DNA from: Symbiodinium sp. CCMP2592
Lineage: Eukaryota; Sar; Dinophyceae; Suessiales; Symbiodiniaceae
Direction: 5' to 3'
Assembly: GCA_905221615.1 (NCBI GenBank)
Contig: CAJNDT010000510.1
Coordinates: forward strand, 1 to 64,000
Length of the DNA: 64,000 nt
Numbering within the stretch: position 1 is the stretch's first letter; every line of letters starts with the position of its first letter. The notes beneath the pieces are model-generated. The model searched no databases. It was given only the letters and a program-made list of their open reading frames with translations, and was not told the origin of the DNA. A program made the position numbers and the translations under genes. Of this stretch, positions 49,539 to 61,166 are shown piece after piece.

Positions 49539-52016
49539 GTGGCCAAAGCCCAACTGTCAAAGTCGCATGCGTGTGGCTTTAAGGTTCCTTCTTTCAGGGT
49601 CTTTTGGGTCCTGGTTTTGGTTTGTTTGCCGGCCTTCGCGGATAGCTTCCAGCTTGAAACGGTTGGAGCTCTCTCTGCGAGCTTAGATCACCACTGCCCT
49701 TCGGGCTTCCTCTGTAGAGCTGCATCCCCTGACTTCCTTGCTCAGCCATGGTTTGCGAATGCTTCTGCAGAGACTGGCGGTGGGAATAGTTCCATGTACT
49801 TGTTCAGCAGCGTTTCTGAGGACTTCTCCTTTGGCGCTGAAGGTTCCTTTTATCTTTGGGAATTGTTTGTTGGCTTACCAACAGGCAAAGTGCTTCAGAA
49901 CATCCTGGCAGGCGCTGGCTTACCCGTGTCACTCAGGATGGTCTTAATCCTTTTTCTGGCTCAGCTTGGCTTGGGCCTCATCGGGCTTTTACTTTGGGTG
50001 AGCCCCTTTTGCGGGAAGAGCACTCAGGAAGCTCCTCCGCTGGATCCTCAGGCTCCTTCGCAACCTGAGGCATGCCTCGGCTCTACACACATCCCAACGC
50101 AACAGAAGCTGCGTCGACGGGCGGTTTTCTGTTGTAGAAGGGTTGGTAGCTCTCGTGTTAAGGCACCTAGACTGAGGTACAGAAGACGAGCCAACTTGCT
50201 TCGGCTCCGCCGGGTTCACTTTTGGCTGAGGGGTAGACTGCCTAGACTCAAGGCCAAGGCCCCAGTTGTTGAGGATCCCGCACACCCGACGTGCGATCAC
50301 AGCGACGGCCTTAATACCCAGGATGGCCATTCGGTACTCCAGGACTCCGGTTTATTTCGATTGATGCGAGCATTCTTGCATCCTGTGCTTAACGTGCTGT
50401 TGTGTATAGGCTGGAACCCTTATCTGGCGGTTCGGGTTGGCGAGGCTTCACACCCAGGACCCAAGGCAGGTGGGTCACCGGTGGGTCCAGGCGAACGGTG
50501 CGGCTGAGGGCGGAAAACGCTCAGAATGCTGCTGAGTTATCTTTGGAGACGATGCAGCAGATCGCTAACCTTGTCATCCAGTCTCTTCAGGGTCAAGGTT
50601 TTCCCGTTGCTACCCCTGCTCCTCCCCCCATTGACGAGGACTACCGGGCTTATTGTTCCAACCCTGAGGGTAGCGATGCCACTTGGTACGAGGCTCATCC
50701 TGACTACGAGGCAGGTTGGGCTCACAATGCTTGGTCCCATAATTCGGAAGGGTACTGGGATGCTTCGGCTTACGATCCGGAAACGGGTTGGTGGGATTCT
50801 GTGGTCTGGGATCAATGGAATTCCTGGAAACAAAACCGGCGTAAGAAGTGGCGTACTCAACATGCCGATGACGGTGGAGATGTGCACTGGGATTGCGAAT
50901 GGCCAACGTTGCAAAGTAAACAGCCTGAGGACCCTGATGGCCCCAAGGTTGAGAAGCGCAAGGTCATCGGACCCCCACAGAAGCCCCAACATCATGGTAG
51001 TAGGTTTGCGGCCAGAATTGTGCCAGCTGAGTGGAGCTGCAAACCTATCCTCACCACCCCCAATCAGATCCAGCATGCGCTGGAGGAGGGAAAGGAGTTG
51101 CCCGGCAACTTGGTGATCAGCCGTTCTGTCGAAACACGCGAGGTTCTTCAGAACATCATTGCGGCGTTTGACGTTCATGAAGCCCTCACTCTTGCTGAGG
51201 TTGCACCGCCTAGCAGTTCTGAACCTGCTTGTGCGGTGTGGTGGCATGGCGTATCGGGCCCAGATGCTAAACCACAGAGGTTGAAGCTTTTGTGCTCTCA
51301 GTTGACGGATGTCTCGGGCCCTGAACCTAGACCCCCTCTTACTGTCACTTTCCGGGAGAAACCCAAAATCGAAATGAGCACCCTGAGAGTGCTCGCTCCT
51401 ACACAGTATCGTCAGCTGTTCATCAACGCCGACACGTGGGACAGTCCTTCCACTATCATCGCGGAAGTGTCTCGCAAACTCGGTAAACCTGTTTGTTTGC
51501 ACCTTCACGGGGGGAACTTGGCAAAACGTCACTACTACCAAGGGCTCCACTTTGCAAGGTCACATCCGTATTCCCACTGCTATCGCTAACATTGCTACGC
51601 AAAACAGCGGATTCCGAGGTATATTCACGATGATTGCCTCCAAAACCCCATCTCCTTCAGGTGTTGCTTGGGTTAAAAGGAATGAGGACTCCTTTGAAGA
51701 GTACTACCGCACGGTGCAGGCCCTAGCTGAGGAACAGCACAAACCACTGGCTATCAGGCAGCATGGGTTGAGCGACCTTGGCATTGTTGGTGGAGCGGTT
51801 ACCTGGGACCCCCCTAGTAAGCCCAAAACTTTCGTCATGCACGGAGCACCCCCCACGTGGGATCAACACGACGTGTCCCACCTGCTGCAGCAACAGGGAT
51901 GGTCACAGATTTGTGTGACCACACGGCGGCGAAGCTGGACCAAAGGCGCGGGACCCGAGTGGGTCTTCACCGCCTGTGCCCCGGCTGGCACCGCTCAGGA
52001 CTGCTTCTGGTGCTAG
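49539..52016 (+). pseudogene. LINE 5' ORF region (ORF1-like), frameshifted
   Basis: The first frame (49539-50507) begins with a hydrophobic, signal-like segment (VFWVLVLVCLPAFA), has a second hydrophobic stretch (MVLILFLAQLGLGLIGLLLWV), an Arg-rich region and ends with VRVGEASHPGPK. Coding shifts to another frame (about 50480-51570) with Trp/Tyr/Asp repeats (YEAGWAHNAWSHNSEGYWDASAYDPE) and a basic patch. It then moves to a third frame (51552-52016; IASKTPSPSGVAWVKRNEDSF). No standard ORF1 domain recognised. Confidence 0.5.
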
Positions 52017-52073
52017 TCTGACGTTGACTGTTGTGTCACTGTTGCCCCGGAGGCCCCAAGGAAACGTAAAGAG

Positions 52074-53590
52074 TTGAAAAAGGTCAACATTGCAGGTCCT
52101 AAAAGGTGCTGGGTTGACAAGGAATCCAAGGCTCCCCACCAGGAGTGTTGGCTTGACACTCCGATTGAGGTTGACGAACATAACGACAATGACGACGACG
52201 ACCTTACGGCCACGTGGCCGGACACGGACATTGAGGAAATATCCAAACCACGTAGTCGTTCTCCCCGTAGTCGTAAGTTTAAAAGCAGCCCGCCCAAGGA
52301 TGAAGATAGCGCCTTGCTTGAGTCCGCTCCAGGGTGGGTCTTGCACGACGCAGGCGGAACAGGTGATTGCGGATTTCGCGCAGTCGCGGCAGGATTAGCG
52401 GCCAACCAGAACAAACAGCTCACTAAGGAAAGTATTGTTCGCGAGGCCAGCACCTTGCGTCTGTACACTGTTCACCATCTCACCAAGCATAAAGATGATA
52501 AGGACGGCGGTGCCGAGGCCTGGGCACCGGACCCCCAGGACTCTACACTCGAGTGGGGAGGCGAAACGCCTCCCACCGACTACTCCGAATATTTGAAGAA
52601 GTGTGCAAAGCGTGACGCTTGGATCGATGGATACATGCTTCGAGCACTTAGCCAACGCTTAGGTGTTCCCATCATTATTTGGTTCCTTTCTTCCAATGGT
52701 GTTTGGCTCAGACATGTGGTAGCCCCGTGGTTCTACCAAGGCTATGCCCAAACCACTAAGGATCAAGCTCCTATTGTCCTGGCCCTTAGAAACAGATACT
52801 ACCGTGTGCTCATCAAATCCGGCCCCGAAACCAAGACCCCAGACGCGTGGTACCAGGAAACTCCCCAAAGACCACCTGAAACCTTCAAAGGCGCTGGGTC
52901 CGAAGGTGGCCTGTCTCTACCGGGTTCGCGTACGCCTAGCTGTGCCCTCTCGCTCCCTGGTCGCACTCCTAAGCGTCAGTCGTCGTGCTTGTCTCTTGCC
53001 TCTGCCACTCCGTCCAGAGGATCTCGCAGTGCTTCTGCTCCACCCGGAACTTCCCGGTCTCAAAAAGCCTCTTCTGCTGGGGCTTCGGCCGAAGCTGCTC
53101 GACTGTTTGTTGCTAAGGGCCCTTTTGGTGGTCAAAACGGCGCGCTCTCTCTCCCTGGTTCTACTCCGAGGGCCGCTCTCTCTGTGTGTCCTTCCACGCC
53201 TAGGCACAGCAAGCGCCCCAGGACTGCACAGTCTTGTAAGGTCTCGGCCTTAGGCGCTTGGCTCCGGAAGCTGGTGCTAAGAGACGCAAACTCCAAGGCA
53301 AACAGAAAGGTTTCGTGTGTCTCAAGGACCTGCAGGCCGCGGGGCAGGCGTACCGACCTCTGCTCTGTTGGCTCCAAGGCTATGTTCTCTGATCTTGATG
53401 CTGAAGCCCCTGGTGTCAAGCAAAAGAACCCATTTGCTAAACAGCAGTGCAAAATATGGACCTGCAATTTGTGCCATATTAGGCTCGAGGCTCCCATTGG
53501 TAAGCTTGTGAGTCGTCAGAGAACCTATCACATCGATTCCGCCCACCCCGGGGTCGACCGAAGTCTGTTCACTTCCAATAGGCCCAAGTT
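52074..53590 (+). pseudogene. OTU-like cysteine protease domain and Pro-rich/zinc region of the LINE
   Basis: GWVLHDAGGTGDCGFRAVAAGLA (from about 52336) is the OTU catalytic loop (D-x-x-G-D-C-x-F-R-A; Cys in GDCGF). DAWIDGYMLRALSQRLGVPIIIWF and PIVLALRNRYYRVL match the second half of the fold, but the expected catalytic His before Tyr is Arg/Tyr (NRYYRVL), so activity is doubtful. A repeated (A/G)LSLPG-x-TP motif and a zinc-finger start (CNLCHIRLEAPIGKLVSRQRTYHIDSAH) follow. Coding then passes to another frame near 53590. Confidence 0.6.
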
Positions 53591-53596
53591 GACATT

Positions 53597-56500
53597 TTGT
53601 CCACTACTGCCGACATCCCGCTCGAGATGCGCTCCTTCAGGTGTCCCTACTGTCAGGAGGGCCTCCCACTTGGTCTCAGTAGGACCACTAGGGAACAATC
53701 CATCAAGAACCACTTCAAGACCAGGCATCGTAGGAGAAAGATCACCTTCAAGTCCCTCTCGAAAGCCCGAGCTAAGCAATTCCAAGCCAATCCTGAGCTG
53801 CAGCAAGGTTACAAGAATGGTGCTATTGCTAAGTCCAAGAGTCATACGCGCCGCGCTATCGATGCGCAAGATTCCAGTGAGGGTGGCCACGCTTTGTGGC
53901 TTTTCACTCCAGACTGGAAGTCCTGGCCCTCTGTGTCGGGCAAGCCGCACGGACGACAAGGCAACCTCTGGACCTGCCGGTCCTGTCTTAGAGTCTCTTC
54001 ACGGGCAGAGTTTCGCAACCAGTGCAAGGGCAGACCTGGCAATGCAGGCAAATGTCCCGGAGGTCAGTGGAGACTGTGGCAGAGGCTTCAGAGCAGTCCT
54101 GGTAACCGGGACAAACTGCTTCAGATCTGGAACTTGCGCCAGAGTGCCGCGGACAGTCTCTTTGTCTCAGGCGTTCCTCAGGCCGCTGAGTCTCGTCTCG
54201 CTTCTGCCGGCAGCGGCAAAACGCGACACCTTCCGGGTGTCAAAACTGAGGCTGGCTCCAAGAAAAACGAGGCCAGTAACCCAGGACCGTCGTCGTCTAG
54301 CTCCTCTACTCCCCGTGACAGGCTTAGCATCGTCAGTTGGAACTCAGGCGGAGCGCCGGGTCTCTGGAGACTCAGGGAGGAGGCGTTCCTTGGTGCTGAC
54401 GTGCTTTGTGTTCAGGAAACCAAGGCCAACCCGGCTGAGAGGCTTGCTTTTGCCAAATGCTGCAAACAGGATGGGTATTTTGCGTACTGGGCGCCGGGGC
54501 TTCCCACGGTTGGGCGGTGGCAGGCCACTCGTGAAAGGGGAGGGCTTTTGCTCCTTGTTTCCAGACGATGCAAACAAAAGCTCGTTGATATCAGGACAGG
54601 TGAAAACTCACAAGTTCTTGTGGCGCACGTGGACGGCACTTGCCTTCTCGGAGTTTACTCCCCTCCCGAATGTGAAGAGGAAACGGCTGGCCTCCTTCAC
54701 GACGCGTCGTAGGTCACACGGGTGGGTCGCGCTTGGTGACTTCAACGCCCCCCCCCTCCGACGGCTGCTGCCTCTGACTCCCCTTGCGGTCACCTCTTTC
54801 GGTCCTGGAGCGGGTACGCTGTTACGGATGGCAAACCCACAAGGTGGGAAGGCACTGAGGCGATAGATTGGTTTGTCGCTGGGGCCAACTCTGCTCTCCA
54901 GTGGGAAGGGCAGATCCGACACACGGCTCTCAGCGACCACGTTCCCGGCAGTCGCCCAACACTCAGGCTGGACGTCTCAAGCCTGGCCCTAAATGGGTCA
55001 AACCACTGGGAAACTTCGCTGCAGAGGGAATGTGCCCGGGCCCCTGTCTGACCTCGCTGCGGCCCTTAGCAAGGACAGTTCGGATGTGCAGGCCTGTTGG
55101 GACTTGTTCATGTCTGCACTCTACAAAACGTTTTACAACGCTACTAGAGCTGTTTCTGTGCGCAGCGAGGCTCCTGAGATCAAACGTGAGTGTCATGATC
55201 TGTTGCACCAAACCGGCATGCGTGAAGAGTGGAAGGGCAGGCCCGCGAAACACCAGACTGTCAGTGTAGCGGATCTGCGTAAAGGCCCCCCAGGCACCCA
55301 GGAAGCTAACCGTAGGCTTAACCGCAGACTTGCCAGGCTGTATGAGCTTCGTAATCTCACTGCCAAGGCAGTGCAGAGAGACGAGCAGGAACTCACTCCT
55401 GCTATGGTTGCGTTGTGTGCTAAGCTGTGGCGAAACCGTCCTCTCCCTGACAGGGTCACTCAGCTCTCCGCTCTGTGTAGGCAAGAGATTGGCAACACGA
55501 AGAGCTCACGTGAGTCGTTAGAGAAGTCGCAGAAGCAGAAAACTGCACCGAGTGGCGGAATCGACTCAAGGACCCTTCGCTTCAGGGTTTGTCGCGTTGG
55601 CTGCGCGGAAAGGACCAGGACCCTGCTGGAGTTGTGGTTTTCGACGACCAAGGTGACGCTTTGGACAGTCATGAGGTCACGGACAAGATCAATAGACACT
55701 GGCGCCGGGTCTGGGCCGAGCAGCAACAGGCTGAGAGCCCTTCTCGGAGACCATCGCTGCCACCCTCGTGCAGGACTTTGGCAACCCAGTTTTCGCCAAT
55801 TGGTCTGAGTGGACCGAGCAAGATCTCAGAGCTGCCAAGGCCAAAGCGGCCGGTTCCGCGGGAACTGACCATTGGAGTGTGGAGGAAATCCGCTGCTTGC
55901 CCCCCGAGGCAGTGCACACTTGGTACCTTCTGACCCAACAATGGCTGCGATGTGGCGCTTTACCACTTCAACTTCGCCAGGTTCGGATGGTTAACTTAGT
56001 TAAGGTTCACAAGCTTCGTGCTAACCGTCGGCTGTCCGTCGCTGATTGCAGCCCTATCAGCGTGATGTCGATTTTCTGGAGAGTGTTTGCCAGCGCCTGG
56101 AGTCGCAAAGCCAGGGCTTGGGTTGACAGCAACCTTCCGGCGGAGATCGGCTCGCGAGCCGGGGCCGCTGGAGCTGAAGACTTGGCGTCTGAGCTACAAG
56201 ACGCCCTCGTGGAGAATGGAGGCTTTCTGGCCTCACTGGATTATGCACAGTGCTACGACAGGATGCACGGCGAAGCCGCCACTGCCGCGTTGGAGCAGCT
56301 CGGGTGGCCCGGTCAGCTCTGTCCGCTCATGCGACAGGCCTGGCTCCATGACAGATTTGTGAGCTGGGATCGACACACCAGCGCAGACATCCTCAAGGCG
56401 TCGGCGGTTCCTCAAGGATGTCCCCTGGCGCCGGTCACGCTTCTGATTTGGATGACCAGTGGTCTTCGTTGGACGGAGGCCCGGCTGACCCACACGGGCC

Positions 56501-57439
56501 CTTCCCTCACCCGCATCTATATGGACGATCGCAGTTGGTGGGCTGGCCGATGGACTGGTGTGACAGAGCGCATCAACAGTGGCGCTCAATGCGGACCCTG
56601 CCTGGATACGTGAGGATGCCAAGATCCTGGGGTGTACCACGGTCACGTCTGGCAGACGACGCGACAGTGAGTCGGAAGCGGAACGTCTGGAGCGGGCGGC
56701 TCGCAGGGCCTCTCTCCTGCGGTGCACCGGTCTCCCTTGGTATCAGATGCAGAAGGCCTTTCAATACTTTGTGGGCTCCATTGCTGGCTTCGGCTGGATA
56801 GGCAAACTACCGACAAGGCAGGTGACGGATAGCCTTTTTCAGGCCTTCTCGCGGGCCACGAACCACCAGCATCGGGCCTCCAGTCCGCTGCTCCGCAGAG
56901 TCTTGTTCGGAGGGGCTCTGCACTTGGACGTTAAGGTTGCTTCGTTTTTTTGCACGGCTGTGCCGTCGGCGGAACCGAGGCATCGTGTCTAGCTGGTCCT
57001 GTCTCGGCAGCTGCATGCTCTGCGCTACCAGTGGCGCGCACAGCACTTTCTGGATTGGGCCTTAGGCGACAGGCACGAAGCCAGAGACCCTGGTGTCTCG
57101 AAGGGACTTTCAGGCCAGAGGACTCGGCAGGCTCTCCAGCTCAGTGGGGCCGCCCGTGCGGTGCTGCTCGGAGCTGTTGTCTCCGACGCTTGGCTCTCAG
57201 TTTCGCAGCAGTTGCCCAACCGCTGTTCTCTTTGCGGCTTCTATCCGGGCTCTTGGGAGCATCTTGCTTGGCATTGCCGGGCCGCTGGCTTGGAGCCTAG
57301 ACCTGAGTGTCCGGACAACCCCCTCGTGGCGAGGTTCGGCTGGCTCCGTAGAGGGCCTCGGGCTGCTTCGGATCGTCGTGTGCTTGTGCACTTAGCTAGC
57401 TGTCTCTCGGCCCTGTGGACGGCCAGACATGAGAGCTGA
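53597..57439 (+). pseudogene. LINE endonuclease-reverse transcriptase, frameshifted
   Basis: C2H2-like finger FRCPYCQEGLPLGLSR...KNHFKTRH, a Cys-rich CRSCLRVSSRAEF, then NEASNPGP (54269-54289) and the AP-endonuclease start RLSIVSWNSGGAPGLWRL...DVLCVQETKA. Another frame continues with WVALGDFNAPP (54725). RT (55768-56613): AGTDHWSVEEIRCL, SPISVMSIFWRVF, SLDYAQCYDRMH (motif A), VPQGCPLAPVTL (motif B) and IYMDDRSWW (motif C). The end has CSLCGFYPGSWEHLAWHC (57223-57280), a CCHC finger typical of LINE C-termini. Frame changes near 54710, 54860, 55540, 55770, 56600 and 57000 show decay. Confidence 0.8.
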
Positions 57440-57629
57440 GTTGTCTCAGCTGTGTGCTGAAGAGTGGGCCGGCAGCGTCTGCTTGCCTTGCTGGCTCTAA
57501 GGTACCTGACCTCGCATGCTTGTATGCTCGCTTTACCAAGGACCGATGGTTTGGAGCGTTGTGGCGCATCTAAGGTCCTGACTTTGTTTTCCTTCCCCTT
57601 CCTTTTTCCCCCTTCCGTGCAGAAGACGT

Positions 57630-60600
57630 TTGTGGAGTCCCTGCACTACAACAACACTACATATGCAGGTCATGCAGGCAATCTTCCCGAAGGCGGAACT
57701 CACGGAGCCCACCCTTGCGAGTCTTCGGGGAGTCCTGCCGAGCACTCTCCTAGCCGAGTTAGCAACGCACCAGCCGCCTACGGCGGCGGCTGTGCACAGC
57801 CTGAAATCGTGGCTTTTAAGCACCATTGAACTGCACCACATCTCTGTGGAAGTTGGCTCGACCTGCGGGCTCCCGGAGCCTGTCGCGAGAGTCCTGTTGC
57901 GGCACTCCCTGGCCAGGGTGGTTGATTTTCTCTATTTCCACCTCCTTAGCAAGGGCGCCACCCTAGCTGACTCGACAGAGGAGGGACGTCGCGAGCCACA
58001 CCGGCAGGCCGCCTCTAGGGAACGCCTAGCGGGAAGCCGGGCGTTCCAGGGCTTCTCTGTCACTGTCACGGCATTGACTTGCACAAGCTTTGGAGCGTAT
58101 GTCCTGAAGATAGTTGCGTCTTCTCAGTCTGGCGAAGTGCGCAACTGGTTTTCCCACATGGAGCGACAGTTCCCGCAAGAGGGCTCGGTTGTGGTTTTCG
58201 AGGTCGGAGGCCCACCTATCAGCAGACTGGTCGGGATCTTTACGGAGCTCTACATCTCGCGCCGAAAGAAGGAAGATGGCTATGTAAAGCATCTTCGGAA
58301 GCTTAACCCCGGCTATGTCGAGTTGCTCGTGCGCGAATGGCCAGCATTTCTAGGGCCTCCGCCAACCGTGCATCACGCCCCGGCTGTCATCCTGCCGTAT
58401 CACAGGCTGGTTTGCCTGAAGTCAGGCGGGGGCCTTGACCTATTTAAACGTGTCCTTGCATTGCCGAATGGTCGTGTTCCTCTGTCTTTGGGTGTGCCGG
58501 CCCCCAACGCGTCCAGGCCAATCACACACTCCGGCGCAGCTTTCGCAGTTGAGTTGCACATGGTTTTGCTCTTTCTTCAGGCCTGCCGGGTCTCGACGGA
58601 GGAAGGACTGTTCGACCCTGGTCGGGCGGGCTCCGTCTCCTGCGTATCGCATCGGAGTGAACTCCAGGAGGCCAGAGTGAAGCTACATTCGTGGCGTTCA
58701 CGGGGGCGGGCATGGGAAGTGCCGCGAGACGAAATCGCAGAAGTCTACCTGGAGGCCGCCAACATTCGCGGGCGAGCCTTCTGTGAACTCAGCAGCACTC
58801 TGCTTGATGACCCCGATGGACTTCTGATAGCGCACATACAAGCTATCCTAGTTGCGCGTGGCACTAACCGTACCTCGCTCAACATTCTAGGGTGCCCCGG
58901 CACATCTAAAACATTCTCCCTTCTGCTGGCGGTGATGTGCATCGATGCCGTCTTGGACTTTCCGGTCGTCTGGACGTCGCAGCAGCACGCTGCCCTTCTT
59001 GCTGTACTCATGATTTCCCATAACGTGCTCGCGGATGCGCCTTTATGGCTACGACGCATGCTTGTCGTCCGCAGGGTATCAGGAAAACAGGATCTGTTCT
59101 CTACTGTACATGATCACGTCCCGCTGGCTCATGGGGCGGGCCCTAAAGGCCAAAGCCAGGGCGGGCTGCTAGACGCGTGGCTCACCGCCCGAGGTGTGGA
59201 CGAGGACGCCCCGCCGCCCCCTTTATCGGAGGCCCGCATCCTCCTAATTACCCAGGGCTCTGGGGCGCAACAGTTAGGGCGCTATCGGTCCGAGGTCTTG
59301 AATGCCCTTATCCGCTGTCGCACCCTGGTTATTGATGAAGGGCAGCAAGAAGGGCATGCTGAGTCTGTGAATGTCACTGAGGCAGCGGATGACGTCCTTC
59401 TCATTCGCACAGGGGACCCGAAACAGCCCACTGGCGGCGGAGGCAACGACATTCAGTTTGCCACCATCGATAGGCTGCTGCAGAAGCAGGTAGGCATCCG
59501 TGGGGTGGCCCACACAGGGCTGCCGCTGATACAACCACTCCAGGTTGCCCGGGCCACGAGCAGGCTGGTCGAAGTCACCCGTCTGGGCCCTCTTCGAGTT
59601 GGTGCATTTAAGTGCTTAGCAGATACGGTGCAGGGTGAGCTACGCTTGGACAGCAGCGACGATTTGCCGGAGATCGAGCTTCGCGAAGAGTGGGCGCGGT
59701 GGCTCTTCCTGTCCTCCACACCGAATGTACGGGGCTGCCTATTCTGCGGAGAACGCCTGTGACGCGCGCTTTGCGGACCAGGTCTGTCGCGTTCCTTACG
59801 CGGCTCTGTTGCGGGCGAGGCCTACTTGCTTCCGCTGTCAGGGCATTGAAGAAGAGGACATCGCAGTCGCCGTTGCACCGGCTGAGCACCTGGGGCCGAG
59901 TGCACTCATGGGGCCCTCACGTATATGGCCAACCTTGCGGCCACGGGGGCCAGGCTCAAAATGGCCAGGGACACACATCAGGCTGAGGGGTTGGAGGAGA
60001 TCAATGGGGTGGCTTTCAATTTAGGCCTTGTCAGTTCTGCCCGTCTGCTCACTGAAGTTTATCTCTTTATCACAGCTGCGCGATACCCGCAGGCGGTGCA
60101 CTGGCATTTAGCGCCTGGCGCGAACCCGGGCACGCCGAGCATCGGCCGGCTAGCTTCGGCCAGCAGTGTCCGGGCCCCCGGGGCCAGTGGCAGCCGGGTC
60201 TACGCTTCCTGGAGATCCCTGAGTCTGAGGCGAGGGGCAGGATCAATCCGTGCCTACGGAGGTCAACGCTTGGTGCTGGTCAACCCTGCCAATCGTCTGC
60301 TCCATCATTTCCAAACCTTTGTGGGCCTGAGCAACGCAGGGCTGACGGACCAGCGCGAGCAGCTTCAGTCAAACGATGTGCAGCAGGGTAAGCTGTTGGA
60401 GGAATGGGCCCGCGAACTGGAACCTGAGTTACCGAGGCCCGCGGAGATTACTACGGTCCGGCAAGCTGAAGCGGTGCTGAGATTTTTTGGCCGAAGGCAT
60501 GCGGAGCTGGGCCCCTTCATCGACCTCTTCTCCGCCACAGCGTGTGCTGGATCTACCGGTGCAGTTAATCTGTGCATGGTTGATAGGGCGGGTGACTTCA

Positions 60601-61001
60601 CCGAATGCGGAGAGGCAGCGCGTCAACGGCTCACGGCGGCGCTCACCCGTGGTACGGGACCGCTCCTGATTGTCTCACCGGCGCATGCCTCGGGTCTTCT
60701 TGCCGTGGCACGCATGCACGCGCGACTGCAAGGCTCCTTGATGCAGTGGCAGGCCACCAGCAATCGCAGGGGCCTCCCCCCAACCTGGGCTCAGGACATT
60801 GGGGACGACCGGGCCATGGTACAGGCCTTCCAGCGACAATGGCACATTCTGTCCTTCCCGCCCTTGGTGGATGCCACAGCCCTTTTGGTTGTTGTCTTTG
60901 ACAAAGCAGGTGGCCACCACAGGGCTCAGTTGCACCTGCGGGGGCCCGAACAGGCCTTGACGGGCAGACACGGCCGGCCCTTGGAGTGTACCTACTTCTA
61001 T
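57630..61001 (+). pseudogene. SF1 (Upf1/UvrD-like) helicase gene, frameshifted and cut by a beta-like element
   Basis: 57630-59762 encodes 710 aa with an unusual Walker A NILGCPGTSKTFSLLLAV (about 420), Walker B RCRTLVIDEGQQEGHA (about 566) and motif III LIRTGDPKQPTGG (about 595). Around 59750 the frame changes (ARFADQVCRVPYAALLRARPTCFRCQG in another frame). It changes again near 59925, where 59925-61001 carries the C-terminal helicase part ending in LTAALTRGTGPLLIVSPAHA (motif VI-like, TR) and WHILSFPPLVDATALLVVVF. Two frameshifts, and truncation at 61002 by element DNA. The large N-terminal 400 aa have no recognised domain. Whether it is a host gene or part of a larger mobile element is open. 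Confidence 0.6.
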
Positions 61002-61166
61002 GCTTCCATCATGCGTGCGTGAATGGGTTTTATTTCCCGCCGAAAGTGTAGACAAAGTTTGTCGAAAAAGGAAAACAGTGTTTTCACTTGCGTGTTGTGA
61101 ACACTAGACTAACTTTGCCGCGCAGCTTTCGGCTTGAAGATAGGATCAGTGATCCTAGTTTTTTGT
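61002..61166 (+). repeat. A1-type terminal repeat of the beta-like element
   Basis: Diverged from beta A1 (GCTTCCATCATGCG against GCATCCATCATGCG; several substitutions later). Its hairpin TAGGATC-AGT-GATCCTA (61141-61157) keeps pairing through a compensatory change relative to TTGGATC-TGT-GATCCAA of beta. Confidence 0.85.

Larger units (their letters stand above)
49500..57620 (+). mobile_element. Decayed LINE-type (non-LTR) retrotransposon with OTU-like domain
   Basis: Order: N-terminal ORF with hydrophobic segments, Trp/Tyr-rich region, OTU-like protease, zinc fingers, AP-endonuclease, RT and C-terminal CCHC finger, over about 8 kb and at least six frame changes. No LTRs. The 3' end is not marked by a clear poly(A); 57440-57620 is T/C-rich and has no gene. 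Confidence 0.75.
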
